A stretch of 64,000 nucleotides of DNA. Origin: Ichthyenterobacterium magnum. Its GTDB lineage: Bacteria > Bacteroidota > Bacteroidia > Flavobacteriales > Flavobacteriaceae. This document shows, piece after piece, positions 61,853 to 64,000 of this stretch. The position numbers and the translations under genes were made by a program. Position 1 is the first letter of the stretch. Every line of letters starts with the position of its first letter. The DNA lies in assembly GCF_003610635.1 (NCBI RefSeq), contig NZ_RAQJ01000001.1, positions 1 through 64,000 on the forward strand. Reading direction: 5' to 3'. Under the pieces are notes generated by a model that saw only the letters and a program-made list of their open reading frames with translations, was not told where the DNA came from and ran no database searches.

Positions 61853-62785
61853 TTAATTCAATATTGCATAACCAAACCCTGTAACACCAAAGCCATTGCC
61901 ATTATAAAACATAAATTTACTGTTATTATGTTCAATAACATTTGGGTAAGACATCATTTCACTATCCCAGCCATTTTCAGATATGTCAATACCTACCAAC
62001 GCATCTTTTCTTGACCATTTAATACCATCTATAGACTCAGCATATCCAATTCTATATGAGCAATTTTTGTCTATTCTATAACCTTTTGCTTTTCTGTAGC
62101 CATACCACATTTTATAGATATTATCTTCTTTTAATACTGAAGCACTTACAATCCCGCCTTCCTCTTCATTTTTAAAATCTATAGCAATAACACCTTGCCT
62201 TTTCCAGTTTATTCCATCTTTTGACTCAGCATACTTAATATGGTAAAACGGTTCTAATTTTGAATCGATAAATTCCCACTTTACACATGACAAATACCAC
62301 ATTTTCCATGTACCATTTTCAATAACTACATTAGAAGTTCCAGTAAAATAAGGTTCTAAATGTGTTGATGGTAAAATCGAACCTTCAAATTGTCTTTTAA
62401 AAGTCACTCCATCATCTTCACTTACAGCCAATCCAATTGAATTATGGTAAGGAACAGTTTGTTTAACTGTCCAACCTATATAATAAAGGTATTTTAAATT
62501 TCCATATTTGATGATTGACGAAGGCATAAGTCCACTATCATCAAAAGTGCCAATATTTCCAAAATCAAAAAGAAACTTATCATTTCGATATAAGATATTA
62601 TTTGGGTTACCTGCTTCAACTTCTATATAACTTATTTGACTTTGACCTTTTATATTTCTGGTAGCGTAATAGATTCTCCAAATCTCATCGTTGAGCTTAT
62701 CAACCACTGGACATTGCGCATGTGTTTTATTCCATTCAAATTGACCATCAACATTAAAGATTAATCCTTTTTTAATCCACTTCAT
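61853..62785 (-). CDS. Beta-propeller glycoside hydrolase-like protein
   Basis: 310 residues without a signal peptide. Repeated blade motifs suggest a five-bladed propeller of the GH43/GH32/GH130 superfamily: WRIYYATRNIKGQSQISYIE, LKYLYYIGWTVKQTVPYHNS, IGLAVSEDDGVTFKRQ, GTWKMWYLSCVKWEF, YKMWYGYRKAKGYRI, KFMFYNGNGFGVTGFGYAIL. Candidate acidic catalytic residues cannot be assigned with confidence. Cytoplasmic members in polysaccharide loci can be phosphorylases or structural paralogues. It overlaps the NeuD-like gene by 4 bases. Confidence 0.82.
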   Translation of the reverse strand: MKWIKKGLIFNVDGQFEWNKTHAQCPVVDKLNDEIWRIYYATRNIKGQSQISYIEVEAGNPNNILYRNDKFLFDFGNIGTFDDSGLMPSSIIKYGNLKYLYYIGWTVKQTVPYHNSIGLAVSEDDGVTFKRQFEGSILPSTHLEPYFTGTSNVVIENGTWKMWYLSCVKWEFIDSKLEPFYHIKYAESKDGINWKRQGVIAIDFKNEEEGGIVSASVLKEDNIYKMWYGYRKAKGYRIDKNCSYRIGYAESIDGIKWSRKDALVGIDISENGWDSEMMSYPNVIEHNNSKFMFYNGNGFGVTGFGYAILN

Positions 62786-63444
62786 ATATCTAGCTCTAAA
62801 CTGTCTTTACTCTCTAATTTTTTAGCAGGATTACCTACATAAACACCCCAAGCATCTGTGTTTTTAGTTATAGAAGCCGACATTGCTACTAAACTGCCTT
62901 CTGCTAAAACAATGCCATCTCTAATGGTAGCATTTACTCCAAAAAAACAATTAGACTCAACTATACAATGACCAGATAAAACCACATGAGATGTAAACAT
63001 AACATGATCTTTAATAACAGAATGATGTCCTATATGATTACCACTCCAAAGAATTACATTATTTCCTATTTTAGTAAAAGGTTGTATGGTATTATTTTCT
63101 AAAATAAAACAATTATCTCCAATTTGGTTATCAAAAACAGTTGCTTTAGAACTAATATAACTTATAAAACTATATCCTTTATGCTGAGCTTCTAAGTAAA
63201 CTTTTTCTCTAATCTTGTTCATTTTTTTGGGAGACATTGGGGCAAAGAACTCAAACTTTGAAGGTGGATAACTTGTTTCTACATTTTCAAATTCAACTAT
63301 GGGCAAGCCTCTAAATAGCTTAATTTCTGGCATATATGCTTTATGCAAGCAAAATGCAACAACTTCATGCTCAGAATCATGCTCTAAATAATAATGTGCT
63401 AATTCAGCAAAGTCTTGAATTCCAAAAATAATAACTTTAGCCAT
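62782..63444 (-). CDS. NeuD/PglD-like sugar O- or N-acyltransferase
   Basis: 220 residues. An N-terminal PglD-like nucleotide-sugar domain (AKVIIFGIQDFAELAHYYLE, IVEFENVETSYPPSKFEFFA) precedes a left-handed beta-helix of hexapeptide repeats: VFDNQIGDNCFILENNTIQP, NNVILWSGNHIGHHSVIKDH with the catalytic-type His, HCIVESNCFFGVNATIRDGI, ending GVYVGNPAKKLE. It transfers an acyl group from CoA, probably acetate, to a sugar or nucleotide sugar. Overlaps the glycosidase-like gene, so co-transcribed. Confidence 0.9.
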   Translation of the reverse strand: MAKVIIFGIQDFAELAHYYLEHDSEHEVVAFCLHKAYMPEIKLFRGLPIVEFENVETSYPPSKFEFFAPMSPKKMNKIREKVYLEAQHKGYSFISYISSKATVFDNQIGDNCFILENNTIQPFTKIGNNVILWSGNHIGHHSVIKDHVMFTSHVVLSGHCIVESNCFFGVNATIRDGIVLAEGSLVAMSASITKNTDAWGVYVGNPAKKLESKDSLELDI

Positions 63445-63449
63445 CCAAA

Positions 63450-64000
63450 CTATTTTTTAAAAACATAAACTGTATATTCAAATAACCCATAATCATTACG
63501 AATAATAAAATTTCTTGTTAATTTTTTTGATAAAAAATCACTTAATGCATCTAAAGAAACATGAAACAAATCGTCTCTTTCCCATTCTACAGTTTTAGAC
63601 ATCACATTAAATGCAAAACCTTTTTTTGTTTTGCTATAAATAACTGCAATTAATTTTGTGAAATAGTTCCACATTTCATCAAAAGAAAGTTCTCTTTTTT
63701 CTGTAAATATGCCATTCATTATTACGTAATCAAAATTTGGAATACTTTTATTAGAATCTAAAATATCAACACAATAAAATGTACTATTTGGGTATTTATT
63801 TTTTGCTATATCAATAAATTTTTGTGAAATATCTAAACCTATATAACTAATGTTATGATAGTTTTTTCTGTCCAAAAAACCAAAAAGATGTGCTGTTCCA
63901 CAGCCAAAGTCTAGCAGTGACACTTTATTATCAGAATCATTATTAATTCTAATAATATCAACCATTACTTCGTAACGTTTATCAACATCTTCCAGTTTAG
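63450..64000 (-). CDS. SAM-dependent methyltransferase (partial; N-terminus beyond right edge)
   Basis: The frame stays open from the stop at 63450 to the window edge; the ATG at 63965 is internal, since the 11 codons before it (KLEDVDKRYEV) continue the frame. The SAM-binding motif I is KVSLLDFGCGTAHLFGFLDR, followed by ISYIGLDISQKFIDIAKNKY, TFYCVDILDS and FDYVIMNGIFTEKRELSFDE (motif IV with N-G). A class I methyltransferase, probably for a sugar in the polysaccharide. Five bases separate its stop from the NeuD-like gene. Confidence 0.87.
   Translation of the reverse strand, partial: KLEDVDKRYEVMVDIIRINNDSDNKVSLLDFGCGTAHLFGFLDRKNYHNISYIGLDISQKFIDIAKNKYPNSTFYCVDILDSNKSIPNFDYVIMNGIFTEKRELSFDEMWNYFTKLIAVIYSKTKKGFAFNVMSKTVEWERDDLFHVSLDALSDFLSKKLTRNFIIRNDYGLFEYTVYVFKK

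Overview
The window is AT-rich DNA from a marine-type member of the Flavobacteriaceae (Bacteroidota). The evidence is internal. There are type IX secretion substrates: a giant choice-of-anchor L repeat protein and a nuclease with a Por-type sorting tail. A PorV/PorQ-like protein, a DUF4105/Lnb protein and 2TM-domain proteins beside a LytTR two-component pair are also typical of the group. Several promoters carry the Bacteroidota -7 box TAnnTTTG. The gene order recQ <> kdsD-tatC-AhpD-like-lptB also looks flavobacterial. No tRNA, rRNA, CRISPR array, transposase or integrase gene was seen.

Regions. (1) 1-5334: 5' part of a giant secreted protein on the minus strand, its C-terminus off the left edge. 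(2) 5603-9555: a J-domain-like protein, then a minus-strand operon of TPR protein, LytS-type histidine kinase fused to a 2TM domain, two more 2TM proteins and a LytTR regulator. (3) 9742-15325: serine hydrolase, Crp-like regulator, AhpD-like protein, DJ-1/PfpI lipoprotein, and a secreted endonuclease/phosphatase-fold protein. (4) 15326-19540: an accessory island with two modules, each a secreted lipoprotein plus a small membrane protein followed by a structured repeat resembling an integron attC site; the second pair looks like a toxin with its immunity protein. (5) 19541-23850: TPR lipoprotein, cyclophilin-FKBP fusion, an unknown protein, and a small MarR regulon whose three transcription units share an inverted-repeat operator next to their promoters. 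(6) 23970-33313: housekeeping and envelope genes (recQ, kdsD, tatC, lptB, DUF808, pssA, PorV/PorQ-like, DUF4105).

(7) 33322-64000 (running off the right edge) is a roughly 30 kb exopolysaccharide or O-antigen locus, almost entirely on the minus strand. Transcription runs right to left, so the initiating polyprenyl-phosphate sugar transferase is the last gene. It encodes about a dozen and a half glycosyltransferases or GT-like proteins of the GT2 and GT4 types, UDP-GlcNAc 2-epimerase, a Wzy-like polymerase, four methyltransferases, and many decorating functions: MBOAT plus SGNH-like acylation pair, pyruvyltransferase, sulfotransferase, NeuD-like acyltransferase and a beta-propeller glycosidase-like protein. 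No flippase or export/chain-length genes are visible, so the locus must continue or be served elsewhere. One plus-strand gene (57432) with its own terminator interrupts it.

The most interesting signals are the two attC-like elements bounding the lipoprotein/membrane-protein modules, a nonsense codon in the signal peptide of one of those lipoproteins, the MarR operator set, the kinase-2TM fusion, the J domain with HPE in place of HPD, and a three-unit higher-order repeat in the giant adhesin. Family assignments rest on reading translated sequence by eye; no database search was run.
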